NCBI RefSeq assembly: GCF_040054535.1
Contig: NC_090780.1
Location: forward strand, 1,084,501 to 1,148,500
Reading direction: 5' to 3'
Origin: Antennarius striatus
Lineage: Eukaryota > Chordata > Actinopteri > Lophiiformes > Antennariidae
DNA length: 64,000 nt
Under the pieces are notes generated by a model. The model did no database searches, was not told the origin of the DNA, and worked only from the letters and a program-made list of their open reading frames with translations. Every line of letters starts with the position of its first letter. Position 1 is the first letter of the stretch. Position numbers and translations under genes: made by a program. Shown piece after piece: positions 1 through 11,790 of this stretch.

Positions 1-59
1 CTCGTCTTCCTCCTCTTCATCTTCCTTTGGCTGCTGAGGCATCACTGTAGACATCACTG
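1..59 (-). other. Possible exon fragment of an unidentified minus-strand gene at the window edge
   Basis: Read on the minus strand, a pyrimidine-rich tract ending in CACAG at about 60 looks like a splice acceptor. It is followed by an open stretch whose frame beginning at an ATG ends in an acidic Glu/Asp run continuing off the window edge. There is no homology I can name and the open stretch is under 20 codons, so it could be chance. The gene, if real, lies to the left of the window. Confidence 0.15.
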
Positions 60-1339
60 TGAAAAAGACCAAATATGTCCTGTTACCAAGAAGAACTAAC
101 CAACTAGGACGGGTGCAGACCCCCAACCAAACAGTTACCCCAGGGTCATGGGTCTCCTCATCCAGATCCCTTCATTCGGATTGCCTCCAAACTTTAATGT
201 CTTACATCTTCATACTTGATCATCAGGATTATCCCTGGAGCATTTCTGGAGTAATCCAGACTGACAGGCAGATGTTCCTGTTCACTTCCTGAGCCATCCC
301 AGTGAAAACGCCCTCACTGGTTTAGTAACAGGATGAAACAGGACGTTCAAACTACTGCAGACAAAAATCAAAGTCTGTTTTCCTCCATTTGATAATAATC
401 TGCTAAATGAACATGTTATAACCATCAGGTTTGACATGTAGAATACTGTTACTGTACTATATAGATGCATGCAACTACTAACCTGTGTGTAGAGTGGACT
501 TCTAATTTCCCTTCGGGGATTACAGCAGTTAATAAAATTTAAAAATTAAAAAAATAATCGGATTAAACTCTGCTGATTTCCTGCGGTGCATAAAAGTGCC
601 ATAAATTGAGCAAATGTTTGCCTAAATAGAAATGAATTAATGACCACTTAAATGACTCCATATTTCAGCTGCACAGAGAGAGCAGCAGAGTTCCACCCGG
701 GGAAGCTAATCCTGACATATGGATGCTGGTTATAGTGTTAGCTGAAGAGCCTGGCAGGGCTCAGTGGCAGATTAATTAACATATCCACACACCCACTGGT
801 GAAAACATGTTCTCTAATATCAAACACCATAATTATGTAAGAAAGCCAGCTTGGCCTATCAGAGAAAGGAGGGATGATTGCAGAGGAGACATTATAGTGC
901 TGGTAAACATAACGAGTATTAAGGTTATATCTCAGTCAGATTATCAACTGTCATCATGGATTGCTCCACATAATGGACATGTTCTGGGACACATGATTTT
1001 GTGGTGTTCAGTACGACGGAAAGCAGCCTTCAAACCAGCTGCGTGGTTGTAGAATTTATTGTCCGCTTTCCTTGTCTAACCTGGACAGAAGGGCTGCCAC
1101 GACGCTGGAGACGGCGCTCATTAGCTTTTACTACGCTGCTGACAGCTGAATGGAGAAATGATGCTGTTAGCAAAGCAGGCCGTGAATCGTGATGCTCTAA
1201 ATCCTGGATTACAACCAGACGTGTTAAAGGAGCAATTCCTCCAGCACTGGATACCCAGTCGTTATTTACTCACACCTACGCAGACAGGAAGTCAACAGGA
1301 GTTTGTGAAGCCATAAAACCTTCCTGGAGGGGCAACAGA
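60..1339. other. Intergenic, no gene seen
   Basis: No coding exon recognised on either strand. At about 493-545 there is a short stretch (TTTCCC, GGGGATTA, AATAAA) resembling the 3' tail of teleost LINEs; a longer relative lies at 58180-58385. The rest is unassigned moderate-AT sequence. Confidence 0.4.
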
Positions 1340-1495
1340 AGATCGGCGTTCGTGTGGACTATATATACACCGTACTAACAGATCAGTGTTCATGTGGATT
1401 ATCTAGACTGTACTAACAGGTCAGTGTTCATGTGGACTATCTAGACTGTACTAACAGATCAGTGTTCATGTGGACTATCTAGACTGTACTAACAG
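1340..1495. repeat. 38-bp tandem repeat, about 4 copies
   Basis: Units of about 38 bp share the core GATCAGTGTTCATGTGGA and end in CTGTACTAACA. The first copy is diverged and contains a TATATATACACC variant; the last three are nearly identical. Confidence 0.85.
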
Positions 1496-1639
1496 AGATC
1501 AGGTGACCTGCTGGAGGCTGATCTTGTCTCACCAGTTAGGAGAACTGTTCAACCGGTTCTCATATTCTCCTCGCTGCTTTTTAAATCTTCCGGTAAATGA
1601 TTGTGTGCATGTTCACGGCTCCAGCATTATGCCTCTGTA

Positions 1640-2665
1640 AGGTGTACACAGCGCAACGCACAAGTATTCACAGTGGTTCCCTTTTTCTACACTTAAAGTT
1701 ACAGTCTCACTCCAAACTAGAACTCTTTTTTTTTTTAATTTTCCAAACAACACCCCATCATGATGAAAAAAAATTTGTTTTGCTTTTTTTATTTAAGATT
1801 TTTGTCAAATTCATAAAAATGAAAAACTAAGACATCACATGCACAGACGATTTCACAGCCTTTGTAACAAAGCTTAGAATTGAGGATTGGTACTTCCTGT
1901 TTCCATTGATCATCCAGACAGTCCTCCAGGACTACTGGAGTCCATCTGTGGGAGAAACAGTGGATCAGACATGATCTGGAGAGCCACCCACCTGTCTATA
2001 TAAGATCCCGTATTCTACCTCAGACCACAAACCAAGCATGAAGTCCAAGGGATTGTCCAGAGACCGCAGAGATTGTCTCGAGTCATAAATCTGGGGAAAG
2101 GTACAGAAATCTTTCTGCTGCTTTTTAAGCCCAACGAGCGCAGTGGCGTCGATCGATAGCTACCCGAATAAACTCAGCGATGGAGGAGAGGGTGACCAAG
2201 AACCTGATGATCACAGGATGCAACAACGCACAGAGATAACCTGGATGAAAACCTGCTCCAGAATGCATTTGACCTCAAACTGGAGCAACGACTTATCCTC
2301 CAGCAAGACAAGGAGCCGAAGCACACAGGCAAGATATCAATGGAGTGGCTTCAGCAGTGGCCCAGCCAGAGCCCAGACATGAATCCCATCAAACGTCTCT
2401 AGATCGATCTGAAATGGTTGCCCCAACACTCCCATCCAAACCTAATGGAGCTTGATAGGTGCTACGAAGTGGAATTGGTTCAATGCCCACACGTAGGAGT
2501 GCCAAGCTCGTGGAGTCATATTCATAAAGAGCTAAGGCTTTAATGACTGCCAACAAAGTACTGAGCAAAGACTGTGAAGCTGGTTCTGGACAAACTCGTC
2601 TGAGATGTTCTAACACATTTGCAGTCGATGTAATGTTAACACAACACATAGCTGACATTTAATCG
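1640..2665 (+). mobile_element. Tc1-like DNA transposon relic (transposase pseudogene)
   Basis: The plus strand retains several blocks typical of fish Tc1-like elements. There is an N-terminal block around 2038-2100 (MKSKGLS, followed by a premature stop), a central block around 2240-2350, and the conserved C-terminal DDE-region motif WPSQSPDMNPIK near 2350-2390, followed by a stop. The parts are in different frames and large internal pieces are missing, so no functional transposase can be made. The flanks contain remnants of the conserved terminal region (CACAGCCTTTGT near 1853 and TACTGAGCAAAG near 2560). Boundaries are approximate. Confidence 0.75.
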
Positions 2666-2879
2666 GAAAATCCTAGGCGAAGCTGAGTTCCCCTGTAGTC
2701 TTGGAGAACCCCCTCTGCTGTAGGATGTTGGGGCTTCTGGAAACTTTGGTTATGGTGCATGAACTGTACAGACTTCGTTTTATGTTTTGTTTCAGTTGTG
2801 AAGGACAACACTACACCAAGGTTTTGTCTCCAGGCTCAAGGAATGCTTGTGCCTGAGGAAAGTGAAGTCAATTTCCCTT

Positions 2880-3640
2880 TGGCATTGGAATCGTAAGATA
2901 ATGTCTCAATTCTCGTTTTGGTTGTACAGCGGTCTCTCTACAACGTGGTTCAACTTTCACGGCCTCGCAGTTTCGCAGTTTTGTTAGTGAAATGTTTCTT
3001 TTTTTTACAACGCTTTGTGTTCTGCATCCCTGTTGGCCGCAGATCACTGTCAATCAATCTTCTCCATGTTGTGTCTCCTGTACAGTACAGATTGTGTTCA
3101 GGTTGCCAGACTGACATAAATCTTTGATGGCTAGCAGTGTGACTCTGAAGTGCTGGACTGTGATTGACCGTTTTCTCTCCAACAAACCACAATGTTGACC
3201 AAACGTTCTGCCGTCACAGACAGCTAAGGTAGCACCCAAAAGACAGAGGAAGATGCTGACCATCACACAAGTTAGACTTCTGGACATGCCAACAGAACGT
3301 AGTTATGCTGCTGTAGGACGACATTATGGAATAAATGAACCTTCAGTTTGTTACATAACAAAGGAGGAAAATAACAAAGACAACAGTAGCAATAAGTTTC
3401 AACAAGGATGTAAGAAGGGTTGTAACTGTCAGCCATAAGACCACCGTACTGTAGTGTAAAATCCAACGGTAATAAGTCATGTGACACCTTTTCTGCTCCA
3501 TGCTTCATCATTCTGTTGTTTGAACTGTTTTCAGTAGGACGTGTCATGGCAGCCTTCACACCCAGTAGCTCAGTTTGTGCCACAAACACAGTGGCCTACC
3601 CATTGGTCAAATAAAAAAATGAACAAAGACTCTTTTGTGG
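2880..3640 (+). mobile_element. pogo/Tigger-like transposon relic with helix-turn-helix remnant
   Basis: The short frame at 3253-3438 reads as the N-terminal Psq/CENP-B-type helix-turn-helix of pogo/Tigger-family transposases (LTITQ, RSYAAVGRHYGIN, then a lysine/glutamate-rich stretch). It is broken by frameshifts and a stop after about 60 codons. The preceding 300 bases look like the element's 5' non-coding part. No catalytic DDE domain is visible downstream, so this is a dead fragment. The family call rests on the HTH motif only, and the outer ends are uncertain. Confidence 0.6.
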
Positions 3641-5689
3641 AGGGAAAAAGTTCAATTGAGCCTAAGAAAGCATTGTTTCTGCATTCATCACTGCAGCAGC
3701 GATTAGCTCACAGGTCGTTCAGGTCATGGCGATGCTGCTATGGTGAGGCTATGGTATGACATGGAGAGAAACGGAGATTTTTCCCACAGAAAACAGCATC
3801 CTCTTTATGAAATGCTGTATCGATGCATAAAAAGCACTGTTGAAGGTCTTTTCATGTTTCCACATTATTTCAAACCACTTTCAGAAAAGCCCAGATGCTG
3901 TTTAAATCCTAAATTGTACAAGACTCCCTGTTGTTGTTTCCAATGCTACCAAACAGCCGGAGAAAGAAAACACTATGTGATGAAATGCTGTTCATTTATT
4001 GTTAAGTTGTTGTTCCTGTTGTGTGTTAACATGATTTCTAATTTCAATATCAAAGTTTTTTTGATGATTTCCTGCTGACTTTACTAATATTTATGGTGAC
4101 TTGGCTATTATTAGCTTCATTTCTGCAGGCTAAAATGCTAACAGCTAGCTGAATATTGACAAGGGACGACGGAGGTTGGGAAAGAACGTGATCACCCATG
4201 TCTGAGTTTGATAACTCCAAATGTAATTCCATAGTGAGTGGTGGTCTCTGAGACGTTAGTTTGATGCTGTCTGCTCTTCGCTCATAAGGCTATTCTCATT
4301 ATAACTACGTTCTGTTTTCATCACCTCCATCTATACTTAATGACTCATTAGCTCTTAGACTAACTTCGGGATATCGTTGTCCCGAAAATAAATGGAAAAA
4401 AAATTAACAGACTCATTATATTCCCACTATGATTACGTTCTTACTAACTACCTCAGACAGGCTCTGACAGTGTCTTATGAATGTCTAAGACTGTTCATAA
4501 GACACCTGAACATTTATCAGGAACTCCTTTTAGTCAAGGTGACAGACTGTTAGTGAGATGTTGTGGTAAACATCATCTGTTTGCAAATGGTTGTGTGTTA
4601 TTGGCATTCTTCATTCTTCACAGCAGCCAGAATGTGTTCTCAACACGACAGCTGGTACCTCGCATAATAGCTCGCTAGCACTGATGCAAACCTAGTAAAG
4701 CATTTCAGTGTGAAGGCTCTGCTTGGAATGAAAATGACAGGTATGGTGAACGAGGGACGAGCCGTCAGACAAACTCCGGCTTAAAAAGCCCCGGAGAGGA
4801 GAAAGAGGAGGAAACGTCACAGGAGAAAGACGAAGCTGACGCCGACACAACCTGTCCCTGACCTCCGTCACACTGCCTACCAGTGATGAACGGAGGGACG
4901 TGGACATACTCATGGCTGATCTACATGGCTGATCTGCCTTGTTCTTTATGTTTCTCTTTCTTTCATTTACATTTTCTCTGCTCAGTTACTGGATCTCATA
5001 CGTAGGTGCTTTAAGATAAACGTGAATCAAACCTACCCCCGTACTGTCCTTCAACCCCTGGTCAGGGCAAATAATCCTCACATCTGATGATCTTGTCTGA
5101 CCAATGCCTCCACTCCTCCATAGCGTTTTCTGTACATCGATTAGATCGTTGATGTGTAAAACATTGAAAACATGCACACAGGAAATGTAGTGGAATGTTC
5201 TGAAAGAAATCATTGATTTTATTCAGCTCTACACAAACTTTCCTCAGTTCTGTCCTGGTCCACAGACGTGGAGTTCAAGGAAATCAGTCAAAACGCTTCA
5301 GCCATCGACAGCTGAGCAGACAAAAGCCTTTTTCACAAAGAGAACACCCAACAGCACCATTCAGACTGAGTGAAACCAGAACAACAGGCTACACTGTGTG
5401 TCTCTGTTAGCAAAGGAAGCCTGATGTGTAACGCTACAGAGCTGGTCCAGAGTGATCGCTGATGGGATGGCTACTACGATCAAAATGACAAAGAAGAGCT
5501 CTGATCCTCTAATGATTGTGAGCTCTGACAAACGGGGCTGTCCACCCAGTTTGAAGACATTTGGGTTGTGTGTCTTCTTATGGTTAGCTGCTAACGGCTA
5601 CTAGCTGCTCTTTATTGCTGTGTCTCAAACAACCAACTTTTATACCCATATACTTTAGGTTTTGAATTTCAACACTATCTCAGATCAGA
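3641..5689. other. Intergenic, no gene seen
   Basis: Only short, unsupported open frames without family motifs. A-rich and T-rich unique-looking sequence; nothing can be assigned. Confidence 0.4.
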
Positions 5690-5870
5690 TACAGTTAAAC
5701 CTTGACTTACATGGTTTGGAGTTACGTCATTCTCGATTATATGGAGGATATAGAGAAAAAACAGAAAAATAAAAGTCAGGTTCACGTCATTTTACTTTAC
5801 GTCTGTCTGCCACAAATCCTGGAATGATATAATCACTAGAAAACTGTTAAAAACACACTGGTGGGAACCT
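5690..5870 (+). repeat. Interspersed MITE-like repeat family A, copy 1
   Basis: This shares a collinear block with 33530-33690 (same strand) and 60510-60680 (opposite strand): ACAGAAAAATAAAA, then TTTACGT-like and ATTTTACT segments, a CCACAAA...TGGAAT segment, and ACTAG..AACTGTT. It has no coding capacity. The copies differ at many positions, which indicates an old family. Confidence 0.65.
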
Positions 5871-7463
5871 GTGGAAATTCCACAATAAAACAATAATATT
5901 AGACTTTATACAATAAGGATAAATAGCTACCTTGTTCCGTGGAGCTAATGCTACACTGCTAACGTGGAGCGCTCCAGCTAAACAACAGATATCTGCATTG
6001 ACTTGTGGATGGAAGGCGTAACCGCAACAGAAAGCCTCGCTGCCCGATGCCTTACGCCATATTGTTCATGTGAGTCCTTCTGGCAGATGCGCAGTGATTG
6101 GTTGGGCGCTTGATTGACAGGTAGTGGGTGGAGTCGAAAAGCGTGAGAGTGTGAGGTTTTCAAGTGAGCTTATTCAAATACATTGGTGGGGAGATAATAT
6201 CATGTTACTGTACAATAAATCAGAATAAGACATACAATGTTATAACCCTGTAACAACCCCGTATGATGTTAGACGAGGTCTAGCTGAACTACCGTAGTCC
6301 ATTTAACGGTAAAGATGCTGAGTGTGTGACAGAATGTCACATCATTTAAAACATCTTTAGACTTTTCAGTTTGACGATGAATGACTGGTTCTACTGGTCA
6401 ATCAGCAGACGACCGGTGATGGACACACAGCACTGGCCGGTCCGACCGTCTCTGACAGCGGCGCTGCTTCTGGAGTCCTCAGGAGAAAACGTCTCAAACG
6501 TCTCACAAAGACAGACAACAGGAAGTGGTGGCAGACGCCGACCGCTACGCCTCTGGCTCTGCCGTCATCTCCAGATCCCTGGAGGACTTCCTGTCGGGCG
6601 ACATGAATCCGTCTATTTAGGAAATGAAGGCGACAGATAAAACGTCTTTGGCGTCAGAAGACGAGGATGTCCACACACACGTCTGGACGACTTATGAATC
6701 TGTTTGCCGGTCCAAACGTTTCCCAGCCTTTGAACAGGCAAAGCCTGTTTTTTAACCACTTTTGTGAACTTAATGAAGATTTTAAAATTCATTTGAAATG
6801 TGTATCTAAGGCTGTGTGTAACACTGTAAACACAACATGATCAGAGTGTCTCCTCAGCGTACTGGGAGGGTTTATTCCAGCTCAGTCTGGTTGTGCTGTC
6901 CTGCAGTGGGACATATGAGTCCTCTCTGAGGACAGTGACCTTCACGTCCTCCTGTCCTTTGTGCAAACACTGCACTCGTGTTCTGCAGTGACCTGACTGC
7001 TGTGTGTGAAACTCCACTTGGTTTCCATCACCCCGCTACCACCTGGTATTAAGACCAGGGCTTTGGACCAGAAGGTTTTGCCAATCGGTTTATTTCAAAC
7101 AGAAAAAGAATTATAACGTTTCTTTAGAACAAAACAATATAGTTCCCGAACAGGTTAATAACGTTCCTTGTAAATATAAATAGGTATCTTTAGGACTTTT
7201 AAATTGGTAATTAAAGCAATTAGTTTACATACTGTATTTGTCCCTACAGTAAACAGAACAACACACTGATCCACTTATGGAACAGACGATGGAGAACGGT
7301 ATTAACCGGGTACAATTGTTCTCTGTTGTGATTCTGTTCCGGAACATTAAGAATTATAAAGTTTTCGGTTTTGTTTTCGTTCCTGGCAAAATACTTAAAG
7401 TTGTTCCATGAACCGTTTCAAATCTCTGATGAAAACACTGACTCGTTTTCAGAATCACTGTTT
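5871..7463. other. Intergenic, no gene seen
   Basis: No exon with recognisable homology on either strand. The 5900-6200 part may be a continuation of repeat family A or a neighbouring repeat, but I see no second copy of it in the window. Confidence 0.35.
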
Positions 7464-7738
7464 CTGCTTTGAATGGGTCACGGGGGTCGCTGGAGCCTAT
7501 CCCAGCGGACTACGGCCAAGATGTGGGAGACACTCCGGACACGTCGCCAGCGACTCCCACCTGGCAATGAACAACCACCCACTCGCACCTCCATGACATT
7601 TTAGACCTGACCAATCCACTGGAGCTTCATGTTTGTGGAGAGAACCCAGCAGACGCAGGAAGAACATTCAAACTCCACACCGAACAAACTCTAACCCGGA
7701 ACCGTCTTTATCAGATACCCTCACCGCGCCCTGTGATC
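7464..7738 (-). mobile_element. tRNA-derived SINE, diverged copy, minus strand
   Basis: In reverse orientation the segment carries the widespread teleost tRNA-SINE architecture. Its tRNA-like head lies near 7690-7735 (the plus strand shows AACCCGGAAC, the reverse of a B-box-like GTTCCGGGTT). The core follows with a diverged version of the GTTTGCATGTTCTCCC block near 7640-7680, then a LINE-2-type tail (plus strand GGAGCCTATCCCAGC near 7490). A better-preserved head and core lies at 17378-17560. Confidence 0.65.
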
Positions 7739-8024
7739 TTAAAATATAAATAATTAATGCAAGAAGCAAAGCATGCTGGGAATGTCCCCAGGTCTGCTGA
7801 TGACTGTGTGGTCAGATCTGAGGTTGGTGTCATCTGGAAAATTCAAACTGAATGGAATGCGGCCCACACACGATGATAGGCGGAGCCGTTGTCTTCTACG
7901 TGGCAGCTTTTCCATAAAACAGAATGAATCAAAGAAAACACGGCGGGAAACATAGGTCAGAGGTCAAGCAGAAGTGTGTCGGTTTGACTGCTAATGAAAG
8001 TGTCTCAGAGATGAAACTGAGGTC

Positions 8025-8238
8025 AAACTCTGGACCTACAAACTCTAGACCTACAAACTCTAGACCTACAAACTCTGGACCTACAAACTCTGGACCTACA
8101 AACTCTAGACCTACAAACTCTGGACCTACAAACTCTAGACTTACAAACTCTAGACCTACAAACTCTGGACCTACAAACTCTAGACCTACAAACTCTGGAC
8201 CTACAAACTCTGGACCTACAAACTCTGGACCTACAAAG
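8025..8238. repeat. 15-bp minisatellite, about 14 copies
   Basis: Unit AACTCTGGACCTACA alternates with AACTCTAGACCTACA (a G/A variant). Because the unit is 15 bp it stays open in one frame (NSGPT/NSRPT), but nothing around it supports a gene. Confidence 0.95.
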
Positions 8239-8702
8239 CTATGCCCACGACCGTTAGCCTGCTTTCTCTCATCAGTGCTAACAAAATGACAGTGTCCAAC
8301 TACCAGTTAGCTCATTTAATTGCACGTCAGGGGAAGATGTTATTCATAAGACAACATCTCACCAAAGACACAGGAAGAACGTCCCAAAAAAAGACATGGC
8401 GTCACTGTTCCCCCGGCAACGAGTCAAAAATATACAGTATTACACAGCATGCATGTGTTCACAGATTCAGCAGAAGGTAGTAGTTTCATATTAATATGAA
8501 GTCACTTGTTAAGTATATTTATCATAATTGGCTATTTTTAAATAAAACAGCTGGAAAGCATCTTTTTTTGATCTGCAGCAGAACATCTTCACCAGCCAAC
8601 CTTCTCGTTCCATCTCTAACCATCTCCAGAGACAATCAGGGGTCACCTGATGACAAATAATAGTGCAGAAGAGTCTCTGCTAGAATGAAGGGCAGAGTTC
8701 AT

Positions 8703-9003
8703 ACGACAGTGGTGACTAGAGACAGTGGTGACTAGAGACAGTGGTGACTAGAGACAGTGGTGACTAGAGACAGTGGTGACTAGAGACAGTGGTGACTAGA
8801 GACAGTGGTGACTAGAGACAGTGGTGACTAGAGACAGTGGTGACTAGAGACAGTGGTGACTAGAGACAGTGGTGACTAGAGACAGTGGTGACTAGAGACA
8901 GTGGTGACTAGAGGCAGTGGTGACTAGAGACAGTGGTGACTAGAGACAGTGGTGACTAGAGACAGTGGTGACTAGAGACAGTGGTGACTAGAGACAGTGG
9001 TGA
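8703..9003. repeat. 16-bp minisatellite, about 18 copies, adjoining a LINE tail
   Basis: Unit ACTAGAGACAGTGGTG, nearly perfect. Its core TAGAGACAGTG is the sequence found just inside the neighbouring LINE fragment, so the array appears to be an expansion of LINE sequence. Confidence 0.95.
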
Positions 9004-9322
9004 GGACAGCCATGATGGACGGATTAGAGACAGGAAGTGGAGCTGGAGGTGGAGGAAATGAAGATGTTGAGGTTCTCCAGGAGTGACCAGGTTGGGTCAG
9101 AAATGAGTTCATCAGAGAGATGGTGAGGATGTTGGTGAAAGGATGATGAGGACGGAGCTACCAGGAAAGAGGACCAGAGGAAGACCAGAGAGAAGGTGGA
9201 TGATGTAGAGACCTGAGGACAGGTGGTGTTGGAGAGGAGAATGAAGAAGATAGACTGACATGGAGAAGGAGAGAAGGACAACACGCTGTGGAGACCCTGA
9301 TGGGACACGCCCACAGGAAGAG
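9004..9322 (+). mobile_element. LINE ORF2 3'-end fragment, subfamily B
   Basis: This fragment is a relative of the better-preserved LINE tails at 49646-50075 and 16835-17310: same order of blocks, GGAGGTGGAGGAAATGAAGA, GAGGTTCTCCAGGAGTGACC, then GTGGAGACCCTGATGGGA at the end. It carries many indels and no open frame. It is closest to the minus-strand fragment at 42924-43270. Confidence 0.7.
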
Positions 9323-9330
9323 AAGAAGCT

Positions 9331-10157
9331 ACGGTTAGCGTTAGCAGGTTCATTGTTACCTGTTCAGCAGGCATCATGTTGTTCCACTAACTATTGTCCT
9401 CCTTTACTCCTCTATCTCTAACGTTTTCAGGTGTTCCTTCCACACCTTCATGACTCCATCCATCAGCTTCAGGTATGATGGCCTAACACGCTTCACACAT
9501 GTCCAACTTTGTGCACTTCTAATGCAACTTGAATGGCTAATGGCTCATTACTTGAATCTGTATGGATTCAGGACAGTTCACACACCAACCTGAACCAGAA
9601 ACACTTCATTGCGTCTTGGTGGTCCATCGTGGGTTCAGTTCCAGGTACTGAACCCACAGCCTCCTGACCCCAGTCTCCAGAGTGGAAACATCTGACACCC
9701 CCCAACTAAGAGCAAACTGTCGATGACACAGTTCCTGTTAGCCTCATTAGCATACGTAGACAGCTAACAGCCCCCTATGACCAGGGTACCAACAACACAA
9801 CACAGGCTACACCTGCCAGGTGAGGGCTAGAGCACCTACCCAGAAGTCCTTGAGATCCAGAACACTCCAGGAAGTAACCTTGATCAATGACGCACTGGAG
9901 TCAGATAGCGTTGGTGTGGTCATGTGATCGCTGAACGACAACACGTTCATGAAGAGCCAAACCCAAAAGACAAGAGCGTCTGAGTCGGACCTCCAGGAGA
10001 CCCACCCCCGTGTGGCGGAGCTCCCTCTGCCCTGGGGGGCTCCACCAGAGCGGTCTACCAGAACACTTCCTGACTGGAGGTAATGATCTGCTGTCCCCGG
10101 GGGGGAGCACCGCCAACACGTCAACACGTGAAAGGCGTGTCAGGATCAAATGTCTGA
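9331..10157. other. Intergenic, no gene seen
   Basis: No family-level match. The open frames at 9807-10149 on the minus strand lack any conserved motif and are probably chance. Confidence 0.35.
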
Positions 10158-10177
10158 AGTGTGTGTGTGTGTGTGTG

Positions 10178-10210
<33 letters not shown>

Positions 10211-10221
10211 TGTGTGTGTGG

Positions 10222-10298
<77 letters not shown>

Positions 10299-10425
10299 TG
10301 TGTGTGTGTGTGTGTGTGTGGTGTGTGGGTGTGTGTGTGTGTGTGTGTGTCTGTGTGTGTGTGTGTGTGTGTGTCTGTGTGTGTGTGTGTGTGTGTGGTG
10401 TGTGGGTGTGTGGGTGTGTGTGTGA
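10158..10425. repeat. (GT)n microsatellite with interruptions
   Basis: About 270 bases of GT dinucleotides with occasional GG, CT and GTGG interruptions. All long frames here (poly Val-Cys) are artefacts of the repeat. Confidence 0.97.
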
Positions 10426-10479
10426 AGAACATCTGCTGGGGGGGGCCTGGCTGTGACTAAGGAGGACAGAATGTGACGG

Positions 10480-11470
10480 GGGTGGGGGGCCGTGGCGTTC
10501 CTCTGGTCTCCAGTAGAAACGCCGTTTCAGAATGCAAACAGCGTCGTCAGAGGTTACCCCCGACCCCCCCTGAACCCCCCATCTCCTCCCCCATCTCCTC
10601 CCCCTCTGACAGCATCAAACCCATCCTGGGGGGCTCCGTTGTGCTCTTGGCGCCCATCTAGAGCCCTTCAGGAGGCCCCAGAAGCTCCTTTACCCCTGTG
10701 AGCTGAGGGGGCGGGGCCGGTGGGCGGAGCTGGGACACCCCCAGCCCTCACCCACTCACCTGTCTCACCCCCAGTCCTCACCCCCACCCCCCTCTACTCG
10801 AGCCCATCAGGGGCAACACTGATGGAGGGGGCAGAAGAGGGTTCCACCCCCAGCGGCGGTCTCACCTCCGTGTGCTCCGGGCCGCTGCAGACGCCCCCCC
10901 GGTGGAACTCCCTCCCGGTTCCGTCCCGTGTGTTCCGGTGTGGAGCAGTCCCGGGTGTCCGCGGACCCCGGAGCCTCCGGTGGTGTTTACGTTCCCACAG
11001 CTCCAGAGGGGGCGGCCCGTCCCTCCCCCAGCGCTCTCCCGGTTCCGCGGGTCGTTCCTCCCCCCGTCGCCTCGCTGTGCCTCTCTCTTCCCGCCTCCCT
11101 CACCCCCTCACCCCTCGGCTCTCACTCTTTCGGTCCTTTCTTGGGTTTTGTCCCTCCTCCCGCTCCGCAGACCCCCGCTGCTGTCCACGCAGCAGCACGG
11201 CGCGGGGGGAGGGCGCTCACGCACCGCTGGCCAATGGCGGAGAGGTGGCGAAAAGCGATAACCAATGGGAAGCCTGGAAGGACTAAATAAGACCAATCAG
11301 ACGCGGTAGTAGGCGGGACAAAAGAATCGAGGGCGATGCGGTGTCAGATCACTTCCGTGTGGGGCGGGGCTTGTCTGTCGGGGGCGGAGCCGCGTCAGGA
11401 GCAGGAGGTGAACGTCTGAAGTTAGCAGGAAGACGAACGGGACCAATCAAAGGTTAGGAAACATGTAAAC
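10480..11470. promoter_or_regulatory. GC-rich CpG-island-like region with CCAAT cluster; putative promoter
   Basis: This is the most GC-rich segment of the left arm. At 11229-11450 there are four plus-strand CCAAT/CCAATC elements (near 11232, 11262, 11292 and 11443), an ACTTCCG ETS-like site near 11350, and GC boxes (GGGGCGGGGC near 11362, GGGGGCGGAG near 11380). On the minus strand a good donor (CACGGAG followed by GTGAGA) lies near 10860. The features resemble a housekeeping-type promoter with a first non-coding exon, but no protein-coding exon can be identified on either side, so the gene it drives is unknown. In human the gene beyond CHD5 is KCNAB2; I do not see its aldo-keto reductase exons here. 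Confidence 0.45.
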
Positions 11471-11519
11471 GTGACGTCATGCCTGGTGGCGCGTCAGCGA
11501 GACGAGGAGCCGCAAAACC

Positions 11520-11790
11520 TTTCATTTAAATCAGCACGAATTTCCCACTTTTAAATTTAAATTTAAATAAGTCAATTTAAATCGGTAAATTCAAATTTAA
11601 TTTTAATTTAATTTTAATTAAATTTAATTTTAATTAATTAAATTTAAATTTAAATCAGTAAATTTAAATCAGTGATGGAGACACTTGATTCGCTGTGGCG
11701 ACCCCTGAAGGGAAAAGCCAAAAGGAAAAGAAGAAAAATAAATTTAAATCAATAAATTTAAATTAAATTAAATCAATTTCCACATTTTAA
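11520..11790. repeat. AAATTTAAATTTA-type AT-rich simple sequence with a short LINE tail inside
   Basis: TTAAAT/TAATTT-rich low-complexity DNA. Embedded at about 11672-11745 is the terminal segment of the same LINE family as at 9.0, 16.9, 43 and 49.8 kb (GCTGTGGCGACCCCTGAAGG followed by an AAAAGCC/AAAGG tail), which may have seeded the A-rich sequence. Confidence 0.7.

Noticed and set aside
8025..9003. CRISPR-like appearance of regular short repeats
   Set aside because: Units are contiguous with no unique spacers; these are minisatellites in a vertebrate genome.
10010..10460. Several poly(Val-Cys) and His-Thr frames
   Set aside because: Translations of the (GT)n microsatellite.
10720..11286. 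188-codon frame and overlapping frames in the GC-rich island
   Set aside because: Three overlapping frames are open at once, as expected from GC content; proline/serine-rich without motifs, and the promoter-like elements overlap the end.
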